DNA from: JAEUSG01 sp964590225
Lineage (GTDB): Bacteria; Fibrobacterota; OXYB2-FULL-49-7; JAEUSG01
Reading direction: 5' to 3'
Assembly (NCBI GenBank): GCA_964590225.1
Contig: CAZPWS010000009.1
Coordinates: 13,916-77,915 of the forward strand
Length of the DNA stretch: 64,000 nt
Positions within the stretch are counted from its first letter, which is position 1; every line of letters begins with the position of its first letter. Below are positions 63,786 through 64,000 of the stretch, one piece after another. The notes under the pieces were generated by a model. The model searched no databases. It was not told the DNA's origin and worked only from the letters and a program-made list of their open reading frames with translations. The translations under genes were made by a program, and so were the position numbers.

Positions 63786-64000
63786 TTAATCAATACTCCG
63801 CAAAACTTCCCAGTGACCGTTCTTTTTGCCACCCACTCGTCTTAAGAGATTCTTTACTCGCAGGGCTTTCAGATGGAAATTGATACCATCTATAGTCAGT
63901 TCTAGAGATTCAGCCATTTCTGAAGTTGTAATATTTGGATTTACTCGGCACAGTTGCAGGAGTTCCTCCGCTTTCTTTCCTGTAGTTTCTTTTCTGTAGT
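63786..64000 (-). CDS. C-terminal winged-helix part of a truncated protein (cut by window edge)
   Basis: The reverse strand reads about 71 codons to TAA at 63786. ITTSEMAESLELTIDGINFHLKAL, LLRRVGG and GHWEVL form a winged helix like the C-termini of AlbA_2 / RecG-like or Fic proteins. The rest lies outside the window. The 180 bp between this gene and the tRNA hold nothing I can support. Confidence 0.6.
   Translation of the reverse strand, partial: YRKETTGKKAEELLQLCRVNPNITTSEMAESLELTIDGINFHLKALRVKNLLRRVGGKKNGHWEVLRSID

Noticed and set aside
1..64000. CRISPR arrays, insertion sequences, rRNA genes, prophage genes
   Set aside because: No spaced direct repeats, transposase, integrase, phage structural genes or rRNA were seen on reading either strand.

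Overview
The window reads as a compact, AT-rich chromosomal segment of a Gram-negative bacterium. kdsB implies LPS. A secretin with its ATPase, platform protein and pseudopilins implies an outer membrane secretion or pilus machine. One intact and one decayed gene carry a C-terminal domain of the type IX secretion (T9SS) sorting type. A T9SS-type tail together with separately encoded PilM/PilN, many HDOD/STAS/receiver regulators and classic Shine-Dalgarno sites suggests Fibrobacterota or a neighbouring FCB lineage. That placement is inference; there is no rRNA here.

Layout. 1-6920: type II secretion / type IV pilus genes, with gspF and a prepilin leftward and gspE-gspD-three pilin-like genes rightward. 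6973-7500: remains of a T9SS-sorted protein. 7513-11434: plsC, pheA, an NlpC/P60 hydrolase with a G9 tract, enolase and a lone receiver. 11542-17190: a leftward operon mutL-rnr-mtaB-ftsY. 17255-21127: two secreted beta-rich proteins. 21337-28779: a leftward housekeeping operon (pcrA, gatC, kdsB, comEA-like, pilM, pilN, rsmD, coaD, rhomboid) that holds the pilus platform genes missing from the first cluster. 28901-34283: antiporter/PTS-IIA fusion, double-STAS protein, nadC, a divergent shikimate kinase and aroC. 34255-37956: REC-HDOD-REC, STAS, glycosyltransferase and CoA-binding protein. 37937-43985: a giant metalloprotease/propeller/barrel protein, sugar-nucleotide reductase, PEGA protein and radical SAM enzyme.

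44020-49148 is a tight operon headed by an Rrf2 regulator with three cysteines: rrf2-larE-bioB-mnmA-nadA-cysE. Nearly every member uses sulfur or an Fe-S cluster, and a promoter with an overlapping inverted repeat precedes it, so a sulfur/Fe-S responsive regulon is the simplest reading. 49227-50433 holds three unrecognised membrane proteins, one of 51 residues coupled to ligA.

52459-59500 is a signalling island: two overlapping rightward histidine kinases converge on a leftward operon receiver-kinase-HDOD-FapA(DUF342). 59581-63489 carries a U32 peptidase-family gene and a large acyl-ACP synthetase / carrier / acyltransferase fusion. The window ends with tRNA-Ala(CGC) and the C-terminus of a winged-helix protein.

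No CRISPR array, insertion sequence, prophage or rRNA was seen. No wholly new system is proven. The best leads are the FapA-HDOD-kinase island, the larE-containing sulfur operon without larB/larC, the ligase-ACP-acyltransferase fusion, and the shikimate kinase lacking two substrate arginines.
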